51,786 bases of DNA from Leptolyngbya sp. Prado105 (lineage in GTDB: Bacteria; Cyanobacteriota; Cyanobacteriia; Leptolyngbyales; Leptolyngbyaceae): the NCBI GenBank assembly GCA_025454375.1, contig JALOOO010000021.1:1-51786 (forward strand), written 5' to 3'. A program made the translations under genes and the position numbers. Positions 25,956 to 34,223 of this stretch are shown here, piece after piece. Numbering within the stretch: position 1 is the stretch's first letter; each line of letters begins with the position of its first letter. Under the pieces are notes generated by a model, which worked only from the letters and a program-made list of their open reading frames with translations, ran no database searches and had not been told where the DNA came from.

Positions 25956-26786
25956 ATGACGTACATGCCCACAGTCGAAGATATTCATCGATTAGGTCAG
26001 GCAATTGGAATTTCGTGCATTCCTGTACATGGATATTACACTGCGTGGTGGAACGTGTTGCATGAGTTAGGACACTATGCCGTCAAAACGGATGCGTACA
26101 TCAACCTATGGCAGCGCCATAACCAATCTGATCGAGAAGTTCCCTACTTTAACTGGTTTGATTCATCTTACGAGGCTTGGCAGTTACAGCAACAAGTGAC
26201 GATTCTCGGACCATACAACGGTTGGAATATCGATGCTCCTGACTTCGAGCATCATTTTGCTCAAGCACAAGCGTTGATTCAGCAGGATGTTCTAGAACGA
26301 ATTGATTCCAAGGATGAAGATAGCTCGTTTCAATCGACTCCGGGAGAATGGGGCGTGAGCTTGTGGTGCATCCGCGTGCTGAAAGCTAAAGGGTGGATTG
26401 ATCCTCGGCAATGCGAAGAGTGGATCGCTTCTACCTTTCGCAATAATCGCGATCTAAATCAATGGAAGCTTCAACCTCACCAGAAGAAAGTCGCGAATCA
26501 GCAGCTTCAACGAGCCGGGATCGATCCACTGATTCATCAATTTCGTTCGACCAAGCTTGCTGTGAGTGTTGGAATTGCGATCGCGCTCGGCGAAATTGAC
26601 GCGATTTATGGCAAAGACTTTCGCATAATTAGCACGACCGGGAATCGCTTGCAGATTCAGTTGCAGCATAATCAGATTGCAAGCAGACTAAAAGCGTCTG
26701 TTGGAAGTCAGAAACAATGGCAAGGCTGGCTCGATTCAAAAGTCTTTGCGCTACCCGCGTCGCTGCCGCTCTCGTGCGGTTCCTAA
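25956..26786 (+). CDS. Hypothetical protein with HELGH zinc-protease-like motif
   Basis: A protein of 276 residues containing WNVLHELGHYAV near residue 36, an HExxH arrangement typical of metallopeptidases. The rest is Trp- and Gln-rich and soluble, and matches no family I can name. The motif sits unusually close to the N-terminus and a third zinc ligand is not obvious, although several downstream His and Glu residues exist (EHHFAQ around residue 107). It stands alone: the preceding gene ends about 130 bp upstream on the other strand and the next gene is convergent. Peptidase activity is a motif-based guess. Confidence 0.75.
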   Translation: MTYMPTVEDIHRLGQAIGISCIPVHGYYTAWWNVLHELGHYAVKTDAYINLWQRHNQSDREVPYFNWFDSSYEAWQLQQQVTILGPYNGWNIDAPDFEHHFAQAQALIQQDVLERIDSKDEDSSFQSTPGEWGVSLWCIRVLKAKGWIDPRQCEEWIASTFRNNRDLNQWKLQPHQKKVANQQLQRAGIDPLIHQFRSTKLAVSVGIAIALGEIDAIYGKDFRIISTTGNRLQIQLQHNQIASRLKASVGSQKQWQGWLDSKVFALPASLPLSCGS

Positions 26787-26844
26787 GCTAAGAATCTGGG
26801 TTGCTTTAAAGATCAGATCAGGGAGTAGTTTCTTACAAATAATT

Positions 26845-27951
26845 TCATTCGCGAGCTATTCTTGTCGCTTTTGCCCAATGCTCAAGGGCAATTCTAACCC
26901 ACAGGTCAATAGAAGTAGCACAATCAGGATTTGCCAGCAGTTGACGGTAGTGTTCAGAACCAAATGCTTGCATCTCGTCTCCCCAAGTCTGAAGCACCTC
27001 AAGTAATAGCATCGGTTGCTGCCAGTAAGCAGTTCTTCCCTGAACTCGGCGACCGTCAGGACTGTAACACAAGCGCTCAACTGTAGTCCAATCAGGCGTA
27101 TCGATAAACATTCTGCACATTTGCCTACGGTCTGGGTGAGGGAGCCGGAGCAAGAGATTTAACTTTTTAGGCTGAGCAAGCGAATGCCACGGTGAACCAA
27201 AGCAAAATGCCGCGCACAGTCGCGTTTTTCCTTTACCGTAGACCAGACGCGACGGTAGAACGGTTTCCTTCATGCGTGGATCAAATTCCAACAAAGTTCG
27301 TCGAATGCGGAGAATGCGATCTCGATGAGTTTCTTCGACGTTTGCTAAGTTATTCAGCAATTTTCGAGGAACTGATGGAATCTCCCAACTAGAATTTTGA
27401 GTTGGGTAAGGAAGACTCGCCGACCAATTTTGCGTTTGAGATCGATCGTGCAACTTCCAGACAAATCCATTTTCGTCGGCAACAATCTCGAACTGTAGAA
27501 ATTCGATCGACAACTGATTGTATTGCTGATCGATCAGGTTATCTCGATGAAACGAGGGTGCGATCGCGATTAAACGAATGGGCTGTGAATAATCAACCTG
27601 CTCCGAGAACGGCTGCTCTTGCTTCAGCGCGTGATAATAGCGAGTTAACTGCTGTACAACATATCGATCGACTTCATTTTTGAGTTCGATAACCACAAGT
27701 TGCCGATTTTGAGTCACGGCAAGGATGTCGCAAAACTGTCCTTTTATCGAATACTGACGTTTAATCGGAAGAAATTCAAACAGCCGATTCAACTGAATCC
27801 AAATGAATTCTTCCAGCTCTAATTCGCTGTAAAAATTCCACTGATTTCCATTCTGGCGCAACTGAGGCATCAAGATTCGGACAACAACTGCTTTAGGCAG
27901 AGGATTCCCAGTTGCATTGTCGCAATCCCAAATGTCTCCGTTTGATCGCAA
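26845..27951 (-). CDS. PD-(D/E)XK nuclease-like protein
   Basis: About 368 residues from a TTG at 27,951. The frame remains coding-like a little further upstream without an ATG, and an internal ATG lies at 27,870. The segment FCDILAVTQNRQLVVIELKN (about residues 92-111) has the D...ExK core of PD-(D/E)XK nucleases and is preceded by an acidic helix, as in the NucS/DUF91-type group. The C-terminal half is Leu- and Trp-rich and of unknown fold. It follows another nuclease-like gene 36 bp upstream on the same strand. Possible roles are restriction or repair; substrate unknown. Confidence 0.7.
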   Translation of the reverse strand: MRSNGDIWDCDNATGNPLPKAVVVRILMPQLRQNGNQWNFYSELELEEFIWIQLNRLFEFLPIKRQYSIKGQFCDILAVTQNRQLVVIELKNEVDRYVVQQLTRYYHALKQEQPFSEQVDYSQPIRLIAIAPSFHRDNLIDQQYNQLSIEFLQFEIVADENGFVWKLHDRSQTQNWSASLPYPTQNSSWEIPSVPRKLLNNLANVEETHRDRILRIRRTLLEFDPRMKETVLPSRLVYGKGKTRLCAAFCFGSPWHSLAQPKKLNLLLRLPHPDRRQMCRMFIDTPDWTTVERLCYSPDGRRVQGRTAYWQQPMLLLEVLQTWGDEMQAFGSEHYRQLLANPDCATSIDLWVRIALEHWAKATRIARE

Positions 27952-27987
27952 TTCTTGTCGGCGATCGAGGCAGTATCTGACGAGTTT

Positions 27988-28611
27988 CTAGCAGCCTAAC
28001 TGTCCCAGGTGTTTGAGAATGCTGAAGACTTTAACTAAATCACCCGGATTCCGAATACCGAACAACTTCGATGTCGCATATCTCGGTTGAGCCTCTTGAA
28101 CCAATTTAACGAACATAAAGCTGCCCCCAGTTGTAATCAAACCGAAGCAGGGACGCTCTGGATTGGGATTTGCCAGCATATAGGACAAAATTTGGGGCAG
28201 CCCTTCTTCAACCGAGAAAGAGGCTCTTTTGGATTCAACCACTAAAACCCAAAGTTGATCATTCAGCACAAGCGTATCAATATTGCCAGTAATCATTACT
28301 CCTTCATCCTCAGCAGCAATTTGTACTGACGGCTCTGAACGAATGTGAAACGGAGGAAGATAAAAGCCGCCTAAGAAGAGTAGGGGATCAAGGATAGCCA
28401 TCCGAACTACTCCTTCAAGCAGGGGTGGGTAGTTTAAGAGATTGAGAAATCCATCGACTACGCGATCGAGAAACTGCTGTTCAGTTTCTGTGACGATCGG
28501 TAAGTCGTGTTGCCATTCTCGAAAGAACTGCTCATCTCGAACCAGGTGTAAGCCGAAGCGATCAATGAGGTCGCGGAGCGTAACATTTTTGGCTTGAAGG
28601 GTGAGTGTCAT
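27988..28611 (-). CDS. Restriction-endonuclease-like protein (PD-(D/E)XK)
   Basis: A 207-residue protein starting MTLTLQAKNVTLRDLIDRFG. The start at 28,611 is chosen because residues further upstream do not look coding. Its core ITGNIDTLVLNDQLWVLVVE followed by SKRA and a helix (GLPQILSYML) is the D...ExK nuclease fold seen in the many small cyanobacterial proteins often labelled restriction endonuclease subunit R. No helicase or methylase partner is nearby, so a stand-alone role or an orphan is likely. It lies 73 bp downstream of the PAS-like gene on the same strand. Confidence 0.75.
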   Translation of the reverse strand: MTLTLQAKNVTLRDLIDRFGLHLVRDEQFFREWQHDLPIVTETEQQFLDRVVDGFLNLLNYPPLLEGVVRMAILDPLLFLGGFYLPPFHIRSEPSVQIAAEDEGVMITGNIDTLVLNDQLWVLVVESKRASFSVEEGLPQILSYMLANPNPERPCFGLITTGGSFMFVKLVQEAQPRYATSKLFGIRNPGDLVKVFSILKHLGQLGC

Positions 28612-28684
28612 GGTAAGTATCTTTGGCAATGTTACAGAGAAATACTGGAAAGTTATTGCGTTACCTCCGGCACTCACATAGCGA

Positions 28685-29425
28685 CTATACGACTGCGACA
28701 ACAGGTGTACATTCTAGATTTGTCGCTAATCGAAACCGCCCTTCTAGAACTAACTCAAAATCGGACACAAAACTTGCCCGTTCACCAGGATTAAGCTGTG
28801 TAACATAAGAGTAGGTAGAGAGAACGGATTGCTGAGTGAGTAGTCGCTTCATCCTATCCAGTCCATCATCTCCTTGTTCAAACCACAACTCTCTCAAGTT
28901 TCGTGATCGCGCTTCCGCAGCACTAACTTGAAGCAGTCGGTTCATTGCCTCATTCGTCCAAATCTGCCAATCGCCTTCCATTAGAACCAGCGACTGAGGG
29001 CGGTCTGATAAGATTAGTCTCTCAGCCAATTTTAACACTTCGATTTCAGACAAACCAGTAGGATATGGCATTTTAAGCGGATCGTTATCTTGAGCAAGCG
29101 AGGCTGAAATATGCCAAGCCATTTGGTTTGCTCCATTCCAAGTCAGCAGCAACGCCCTCATTCCGCTTGCCAAAACTTCTGATGCCAAAAATTTGTAATT
29201 TTCCCTTAATGTCTTTGCATCTTCACGAGTAAGACACTGAATGACCAGTAGACGGGCGCTCTCATCCTCCCACTGGCTAACAGCTCGATAAAGTGCTGCC
29301 CCAGCTTTGTACAATCCCTGTTGGAATGCTTTCGCTGCACACTTGAATGTAAATATTCGAGCGTCGTGCATCGCCACAATCTGATGCGCTTGCAGAATGA
29401 GATTTTGCGGTTGGTAGCTGCTCAT
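28685..29425 (-). CDS. PAS-like sensory protein
   Basis: A protein of 246 residues. The N-terminal half (about 1-135) is helical and unassigned. The C-terminal half (about 140-246) has the pattern of a PAS fold: SLVLMEGDWQIWTNEAMNRL, then a helical stretch, then paired strands ending in FVSDFELVLEGRFRLATN. It begins 4 bp after the stop of the HTH gene, so the two are co-transcribed and the protein may sense a signal for that regulator. No output or catalytic domain is visible. Confidence 0.65.
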   Translation of the reverse strand: MSSYQPQNLILQAHQIVAMHDARIFTFKCAAKAFQQGLYKAGAALYRAVSQWEDESARLLVIQCLTREDAKTLRENYKFLASEVLASGMRALLLTWNGANQMAWHISASLAQDNDPLKMPYPTGLSEIEVLKLAERLILSDRPQSLVLMEGDWQIWTNEAMNRLLQVSAAEARSRNLRELWFEQGDDGLDRMKRLLTQQSVLSTYSYVTQLNPGERASFVSDFELVLEGRFRLATNLECTPVVAVV

Positions 29426-29429
29426 CCGG

Positions 29430-30044
29430 TCAACCCCCGTTTACGTGGTTGGTATGATGTGTGCAGGAAATTGCGTTCAACTCATCGAATGTCCATCTAG
29501 AGCCGTCCGGCTTCGTTAGCACTAACGTTAAGTCTAACAGTTGTTCCTCTGTCGGTTTATTGCCATTTCTTAAGCCAATTAAAGCTTCGATCGAGATATC
29601 AACCTCTTCGGCTAATCGCTCAAGCGTCCAACGTCGATTCCTCAGTTCAGTTTCAATCAAATCTGAGATCGAGTGACAGTCGGTACGCCTGCGAATTAAT
29701 TCTGTTGCTGCTTCTGCCAGTCGCGCTAACTGATTGAGAGATAGCGTTGGAAGCCAAGATAGGACTCTGTTGAGTGTCAAGGGTTGCTCTGTTTGAGGCA
29801 GATTTCTCAACAACCCGTCTAGCTGTACTTCACCCGCGAGATAGCGAGACAGGTCTTCATCCGTACATCCAAGAAAGAATATTAACGCCTCGCGGTTCTT
29901 GCCTCTGGGCGTTTCAACGTCGCCGGACAGCCATCCCGACAAAGTTCCAGGGTCAACATTAATATCCCGACTGAAGGGACGCAAGCCTTTTTTACCCTTG
30001 AGCCGAGATATTAATGCTGAAAGTCTGCTCGTGCCCTCTGCCAC
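29430..30044 (-). CDS. HTH transcriptional regulator, divergent from the phage-like operon
   Basis: A 204-residue protein from a GTG start at 30,044. Two helix-turn-helix-like segments are visible: FSRDINVDPGTLSGWLSG near residue 25 and TLERLAEEVDISIEALIGLR near residue 145, both of XRE/Cro character, separated by a leucine-rich helical stretch. It is divergent from the 30,264 operon across about 220 bp containing repeated TCAAAC/GTTTGA half-sites around a sigma70-type promoter, so it probably represses that operon and perhaps itself. A PAS-like gene is coupled downstream. Confidence 0.75.
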   Translation of the reverse strand: MAEGTSRLSALISRLKGKKGLRPFSRDINVDPGTLSGWLSGDVETPRGKNREALIFFLGCTDEDLSRYLAGEVQLDGLLRNLPQTEQPLTLNRVLSWLPTLSLNQLARLAEAATELIRRRTDCHSISDLIETELRNRRWTLERLAEEVDISIEALIGLRNGNKPTEEQLLDLTLVLTKPDGSRWTFDELNAISCTHHTNHVNGG

Positions 30045-30132
30045 AAAATAACCGCTAAATCAAACATTCTCAAGGATAAGCCCAAAAGCCGATTTAGTCT
30101 CGACTCAAGCTAAATCAGATAGTTCAGAGTAA

Positions 30133-30161
30133 ATCAAACAAAACGTTTGACAATGTTTGAT
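30133..30161. promoter_or_regulatory. Operator-like inverted repeat overlapping the -35 box
   Basis: ATCAAACA (30,133-30,140) and TGTTTGAT (30,154-30,161) are perfect inverse halves centred on the -35 box. A third GTTTGA copy lies between them and another ATCAAACA lies near 30,061 by the HTH gene start. The arrangement suits cooperative repressor binding in a divergent switch region. Confidence 0.55.
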
Positions 30162-30174
30162 ATTTTAGTATCAT
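30147..30174 (+). promoter_or_regulatory. Sigma70-type promoter for the 30,264 operon
   Basis: A consensus TTGACA at 30,147-30,152 and TATCAT at 30,169-30,174 are separated by 16 bp. The first gene starts 90 bp downstream with an AAGGAG ribosome site. Confidence 0.6.
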
Positions 30175-30263
30175 GATTCGTATGCGATCGAGAAACGTGA
30201 CGCAGCGATCGCTCCCTCCGGTCTGAAACCATTCGTAGATTTTGATTAAGGAGAATGCGAATA

Positions 30264-31166
30264 ATGACGAAAATGATTGACCCCTCTGATCCCGCAACCG
30301 CTCAACTCTTCGAGCGTGTTGATCCTGCGATCGATCAGAAGGCTTCTTACGTCCCTTCGGACGGAGCCTCTACGACTGTCGCAGCGAACGAAGTCTTGAA
30401 CGGACGCGAACAAGACGGGTCTCATACAGTTCCTCCCGCTGATCTGCGGGAGATTGATCATTGGAAACCCGCAGAACCCCAGTTCTGTAAGGACATTGCC
30501 TTTTACTACGGGCAGTCGAAGCGCACAATTCAGAAATGGTTTGTCGATCTTCGTGAAATTGCACCTTGGCTTAAGGAATCCGAATTGCGATTGAGCGACG
30601 ATCGCTACTCTCTCTTAGCCGTTGATCTTTTGGGAGAGCGCTATTTTGCTGGTTCAAAGAAGAAGTGGGCAGAGATTTTAACCGTCCGCTTTGTTGATCG
30701 TGTTGAAGCTTCACAATCACCTCCAATTCTCCCGGACGTTCTGCCACCTCAACAGAAAGAGTCTAATAACGCTGGTAGTAATCTGCCAGGGCTATCTCTA
30801 CATATTGGTTCAACCCTCACCTTGCCACCGATTCCAGGTCTTGTTCCTAGCGGAAATGACCCAAGTTATTTGATTAAGATACAGCAGCGGCTCCAAGCAT
30901 TTGAGCAACTGCAGCAGCAAACAATCGAGCAGATGCAAGCTCAGTACCAGGAAGCTCAAGATTTGAATGCTCAGTATCAGGAAGCGATGACCCTAAATGA
31001 CCAGCTCCTGCTTCAAGAGTTTCAACTCCGAGGAGTACAGCTTGGTTTCACTGCTCTGCACGTTAAGCAGCAAGCGTTTAAATCCACCGTTCAAGCTGCT
31101 GAATCCGGATCGTTGTCTATGCCGGGAAAGCCCGAAGTCGAAATCGACCAACCCTCATCAGTCTGA
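30264..31166 (+). CDS. HTH and coiled-coil protein, first gene of phage-like operon
   Basis: A 300-residue protein. The ATG at 30,264 is chosen because AAGGAG at 30,248-30,253 is correctly spaced from it and too close to the ATG at 30,255. Residues about 65-90 (FCKDIAFYYGQSKRTIQKWF) look like a DNA-binding helix-turn-helix. After a proline-rich linker, residues about 205-265 form a Gln-rich coiled coil with a repeated AQYQEA motif. Near the 3' end an in-phase G GGA AAG heptamer (31,124-31,130) opens a -1 frame ending in a transmembrane segment, so two products are predicted: a 300-residue soluble form and a 334-residue membrane-anchored form. No known family recognised. Confidence 0.82.
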   Translation: MTKMIDPSDPATAQLFERVDPAIDQKASYVPSDGASTTVAANEVLNGREQDGSHTVPPADLREIDHWKPAEPQFCKDIAFYYGQSKRTIQKWFVDLREIAPWLKESELRLSDDRYSLLAVDLLGERYFAGSKKKWAEILTVRFVDRVEASQSPPILPDVLPPQQKESNNAGSNLPGLSLHIGSTLTLPPIPGLVPSGNDPSYLIKIQQRLQAFEQLQQQTIEQMQAQYQEAQDLNAQYQEAMTLNDQLLLQEFQLRGVQLGFTALHVKQQAFKSTVQAAESGSLSMPGKPEVEIDQPSSV

Positions 31167-31267
31167 TTCTGATTGCGATCGGCTTGCTCGCAACGGTTTG
31201 GCTGCTTGCTCCCCACGTTCACTTTGCCAATTCCCCTCAAATCGATGGAAAGCCTCAAGTTCGCTGA
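31124..31267 (+). other. Candidate programmed -1 frameshift site and membrane-segment extension
   Basis: GGGAAAG at 31,124-31,130 sits in the phase X XXY YYZ for the upstream gene, the same heptamer known from the phage lambda G-GT frameshift. The -1 frame runs to a stop at 31,265-31,267 and adds 45 residues including LISLILIAIGLLATVWLLAP, a clear transmembrane helix. That frame has no ATG, GTG or TTG before the helix, so frameshifting (or a rare start codon) would be needed to make it. Confidence 0.6.
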
Positions 31268-31439
31268 ATTGATAAGGGCAACATTTAAGCTAAATCAGTC
31301 ATTACTGCAACTAAAGTCAGCACAGAATAACTGCAATCTTGCAGCGCTCGAACTTCAAATCGCAGAGCAATCACACGGCTTAGCCGTTACTCAATATCAG
31401 CGATCGCAAATTGCCCTAGCTTTAGCTCGCCATTATTAG
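31245..31439 (+). CDS. Small helical protein in phage-like operon
   Basis: A protein of 64 residues starting MESLKFAELIRATF, highly alpha-helical and rich in Leu, Ala and Gln, probably a short coiled coil. The ATG overlaps the 3' end of the -1 frame membrane segment by 23 bp, so it could be translated by coupling. No good ribosome site and no family recognised. Confidence 0.55.
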   Translation: MESLKFAELIRATFKLNQSLLQLKSAQNNCNLAALELQIAEQSHGLAVTQYQRSQIALALARHY

Positions 31440-31483
31440 GTTTTAGAGTCTTGACTCAAATACTTTCTCAAGGAGATACACTC

Positions 31484-31732
31484 ATGACCATGCTTGTTTT
31501 TGCCTTTATTTGCGGACTGATTGCCGCCCCCTTAATCAAGGTGAATTTGGACGATCGCTTAATTCAATTTACATCGAGCGGGTTTGACCAAGCCAAGGGT
31601 TTAGCTCGGCAAGGCGTTGAGATTGCCTGGAAACATTACCAAGATCGTCAAAAACAAGAATTAACTGTTTCAAATGGCGCAGTTCCTCAGCGACAGGAAT
31701 TGATTGTTTTACCTCAACCACAAGAGAAGTAA
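31484..31732 (+). CDS. Small single-pass membrane protein
   Basis: An 82-residue protein beginning MTMLVFAFICGLIAAPLI, an N-terminal signal-anchor helix, followed by a polar Gln/Lys-rich domain. A strong AAGGAG sits 8 bp before the ATG, ruling out the longer in-frame TTG-type start. Size and topology resemble minor capsid or accessory membrane proteins of small phages, but no homology is recognised. Confidence 0.72.
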   Translation: MTMLVFAFICGLIAAPLIKVNLDDRLIQFTSSGFDQAKGLARQGVEIAWKHYQDRQKQELTVSNGAVPQRQELIVLPQPQEK

Positions 31733-31787
31733 GCTTCCCGACGATGAGCTTTCATTACTTAATCCTTCCTTTCAAGGAGTTGTCTCT

Positions 31788-32801
31788 ATGGCACATCTAC
31801 AGCCGAACCAACTTCATTCCACGACCGAAGTAGCAGCACTACTGAAAGTGACAAAGGAGACGCTTCGCAGTCGTAAGAGTCGCGATAAAGCAAATCTCGT
31901 CGAAAATGTCCACTGGCAGTCTTTGGAGAACGGAACCGTTTGGACAACGCTGGGAGTTCTACTGCTTGCAGAACGAACCTCGACTCCGCAAGCGAAAACG
32001 GTGTTAGCCGAAACCGCGAGGCGATGGCATGATCAAGTCGCGGCGATCGTTCCCGTTGACCCGACTACTCAACTCAACACTCTAGAAGCTCACGATATTG
32101 GCAGCTTAAGTGTCGAAGAACAGCAAGTTTTTGTCGATGCAATTGGCGGAAAGCTGCCAGAAGCCGAGGTTCAAGATTTGCTGCAACAGATGCAGAGTCT
32201 CGATTCAGTGCCGGATTCCGCGTCAGAGCAAGAGGAAAGCGCAACACCACAACCGTTTGTGCAACACCGCAACGTGAAGCGTCGATCGCTGATTGCTGCC
32301 TCAGTTATTGCGTTCTTGCTGGGTGGGTTCAGTGTTGGTTCTATCCGATTGAATGCAACGACCTCGGCAACCACTTCCGATCCTGCTTTAAGTCGCGCTG
32401 TTGCATCCCAACTGAATCCAGTCGTTGCAGATCGCGATTCCACGATCGATCACTCTTTGGCTCTTGCCACGCAACAGGACGCGATCGACCGCGTAAGGCG
32501 CGATTACCTACTCATACAAGCAGAGCATAATCGCAAAGCAACCGGGATATCGATTGAAAAATGGCTCATTCGCCATCTCAATCAGCAGATCAAAGCATTA
32601 GGGAGTAGTGCCAAATATGATTCTGGCTCTGCTCAACAGATTGCAATTTTACGATCGATCTCAGGTGAAACAAGGGCGACATTACTGGCACTGCAATCAA
32701 ACAAAGCTCCGGTTGGCTCATATTCCTCGACTGTCACATCACTGACGCGATCTTTTCGCCAGATTGTACAATCCCAACCGATCAAGGAGGCAAATCGATG
32801 A
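31788..32801 (+). CDS. HTH-like protein with central membrane anchor
   Basis: A 337-residue protein with AAGGAG 9 bp before the ATG. The first 60 residues (STTEVAALLKVTKETLRSRK) look like a winged or MerR/excisionase-like helix-turn-helix. A transmembrane helix follows at about residue 165 (RRSLIAASVIAFLLGGFSVG), preceded by a basic cluster. The C-terminal half is helical and Ser/Gln-rich and would face the other side of the membrane. It is an unusual layout: a DNA-binding-like domain tethered to the membrane. Its stop overlaps the next ATG. Confidence 0.72.
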   Translation: MAHLQPNQLHSTTEVAALLKVTKETLRSRKSRDKANLVENVHWQSLENGTVWTTLGVLLLAERTSTPQAKTVLAETARRWHDQVAAIVPVDPTTQLNTLEAHDIGSLSVEEQQVFVDAIGGKLPEAEVQDLLQQMQSLDSVPDSASEQEESATPQPFVQHRNVKRRSLIAASVIAFLLGGFSVGSIRLNATTSATTSDPALSRAVASQLNPVVADRDSTIDHSLALATQQDAIDRVRRDYLLIQAEHNRKATGISIEKWLIRHLNQQIKALGSSAKYDSGSAQQIAILRSISGETRATLLALQSNKAPVGSYSSTVTSLTRSFRQIVQSQPIKEANR

Positions 32802-32977
32802 TGTGTGCCACGTTCTGTGAAAGTACGGTCGCGGACATGGTGGAAGAACACTACCCGCTTCCGAACGGATATCGCTTAATGCTTACTGTTGCCACGACTC
32901 TTTTTCCAGATCAGATCAATGAAGCGATCGCTTATTGGAATCAACTAGAAGCAAAAGAGATTGGATTGATTTCATAA
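32798..32977 (+). CDS. Small protein with LFPDQINEAIAYW motif
   Basis: A protein of 59 residues, translationally coupled (ATGA overlap) with an AAGGAGG ribosome site inside the previous gene. Its helical segment TLFPDQINEAIAYWNQL is clearly related to two segments in the next gene, suggesting a duplicated small-protein fold. No family recognised. Confidence 0.65.
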   Translation: MMCATFCESTVADMVEEHYPLPNGYRLMLTVATTLFPDQINEAIAYWNQLEAKEIGLIS

Positions 32978-33013
32978 GCTTTCGGATTATCCACAAGAAT
33001 GAGGAACAGCAAA

Positions 33014-33346
33014 ATGACCTCGCTAACCTACGAAGATGTCATTCACGAGTATCAAAGATTGAACCTAAGTTTTGCTCTCGCTTTAGAAACAGTTTTATCG
33101 CTGTTTCCAGAGCAAATCGAGGAAGCGATCGCGCTTTGGAAGCTGTATGAAGCGTACAAGCTAGGCTTCAAAAATACGACTGAAAGGCTGCAAAACAATG
33201 TCATTCCATTTCAAGAGACAGGCATTTGCTTTGAGGCGTTAGAGCCAGCGCGATCGATGTTTCCGACTGAAATTGTTGAACTGAGGAGGCAATACGAAGC
33301 ATACAAATTGGGATCGAAGTCTGCGAACACGCAAAGCGTGAGCTAA
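33014..33346 (+). CDS. Small protein with two copies of the LFPEQIEEAIA-type motif
   Basis: A protein of 110 residues from the ATG at 33,014 (a GAGG site precedes it; an ATG at 32,999 is also possible). It contains LSLFPEQIEEAIALWKLYEA then YKLGF, and later SMFPTEIVELRRQYEAYKLGS. Both are copies of the motif in the preceding 59-residue protein, so the pair probably arose by tandem duplication. Soluble; function unknown. Confidence 0.68.
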   Translation: MTSLTYEDVIHEYQRLNLSFALALETVLSLFPEQIEEAIALWKLYEAYKLGFKNTTERLQNNVIPFQETGICFEALEPARSMFPTEIVELRRQYEAYKLGSKSANTQSVS

Positions 33347-33405
33347 AGGCAGCGAACATCTGAAAAACAATCACGCTGTAACGGCAGCGTAAGGAGAGTT
33401 AGCAC

Positions 33406-33615
33406 ATGGCTAGATCGAGGAAAAAACAAGAAGAAACGCCGCTGACTGAAGTGGGACCGGATTTGACGGAGCCTTCCAGAGGGATCGTCGATCGCAAAGA
33501 TAACAATGTCGTTCCATTTACAGGAGGTGAGCAAGACAACCAACCTGCGGCAGAAAGCTATAACCCTGCTGTGATCGACCAATTTTTAGTCGGATACGGA
33601 ATTCAAATCGGTTAG
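33406..33615 (+). CDS. Small hydrophilic protein
   Basis: A protein of 69 residues with a basic start (MARSRKKQEE) and no membrane segment. AAGGAGAG lies upstream at ordinary spacing. It ends 10 bp before the next gene, whose AGGAG overlaps its stop. Unrecognised. Confidence 0.65.
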   Translation: MARSRKKQEETPLTEVGPDLTEPSRGIVDRKDNNVVPFTGGEQDNQPAAESYNPAVIDQFLVGYGIQIG

Positions 33616-33625
33616 GAGAACAACC

Positions 33626-34165
33626 ATGCCTATTCAACTCCCTCAAAATTTCGATATCAATTTGCCAGATTTTAACGAGCTGGCAAGCGACGCGATCGGC
33701 TCTCCGGAGAGCGGATTCGCTCCAGGAAATCGCATTGTTCGGACATCTGACGCGGCTCGCGAAGAGCACGCGCAAGTGTACCGGGAGCAAATGAATACCA
33801 TCGAGAATCTTACCGATGGTATCAAGTTGGTTACTAAAATCGTCAAAGCTGGTGTGGAGGCGACCACACTGGGACAAACTTTGATGAAATACCAGACCGG
33901 AATGCAAAATATCCGGACTGAGGGTGTGAATCTGCAAAAGGCTCAAACGAGAACGCAGATTGCTGAAGCAGAGTTAGGTCAGTTGCAATTGAAGCTCGGT
34001 TTTGAAACGAATAAGCTCCCAGTTCTAGAGCGAGGTTATGCCGCCAAACTTCAAGGGCTGCAAGTCCAAGCAGATATGGCTGAGCGAGAAACCGAGAGAC
34101 TAATTTTGGAGCGTGACACGCGGTTTCCGTTAATTGATGTTCAAGCCCTGCGACAAGCGGCTTGA
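33626..34165 (+). CDS. Helical/coiled-coil protein of phage-like operon
   Basis: A 179-residue protein preceded by TTAGGAG. The N-terminal 45 residues are polar and probably disordered. The remainder is almost all alpha-helix, with Gln/Glu/Leu-rich stretches (AEAELGQLQLKLGFE and onward) suggestive of a coiled-coil scaffold or structural protein. It directly precedes the ATPase gene and may partner with that protein's coiled coil. No family recognised. Confidence 0.7.
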   Translation: MPIQLPQNFDINLPDFNELASDAIGSPESGFAPGNRIVRTSDAAREEHAQVYREQMNTIENLTDGIKLVTKIVKAGVEATTLGQTLMKYQTGMQNIRTEGVNLQKAQTRTQIAEAELGQLQLKLGFETNKLPVLERGYAAKLQGLQVQADMAERETERLILERDTRFPLIDVQALRQAA

Positions 34166-34223
34166 GGTTCGTGAGGGCTTTTGCAGCCCTCCACTCTAAT
34201 TACGACCAAAAGGAGTCAGGGCA

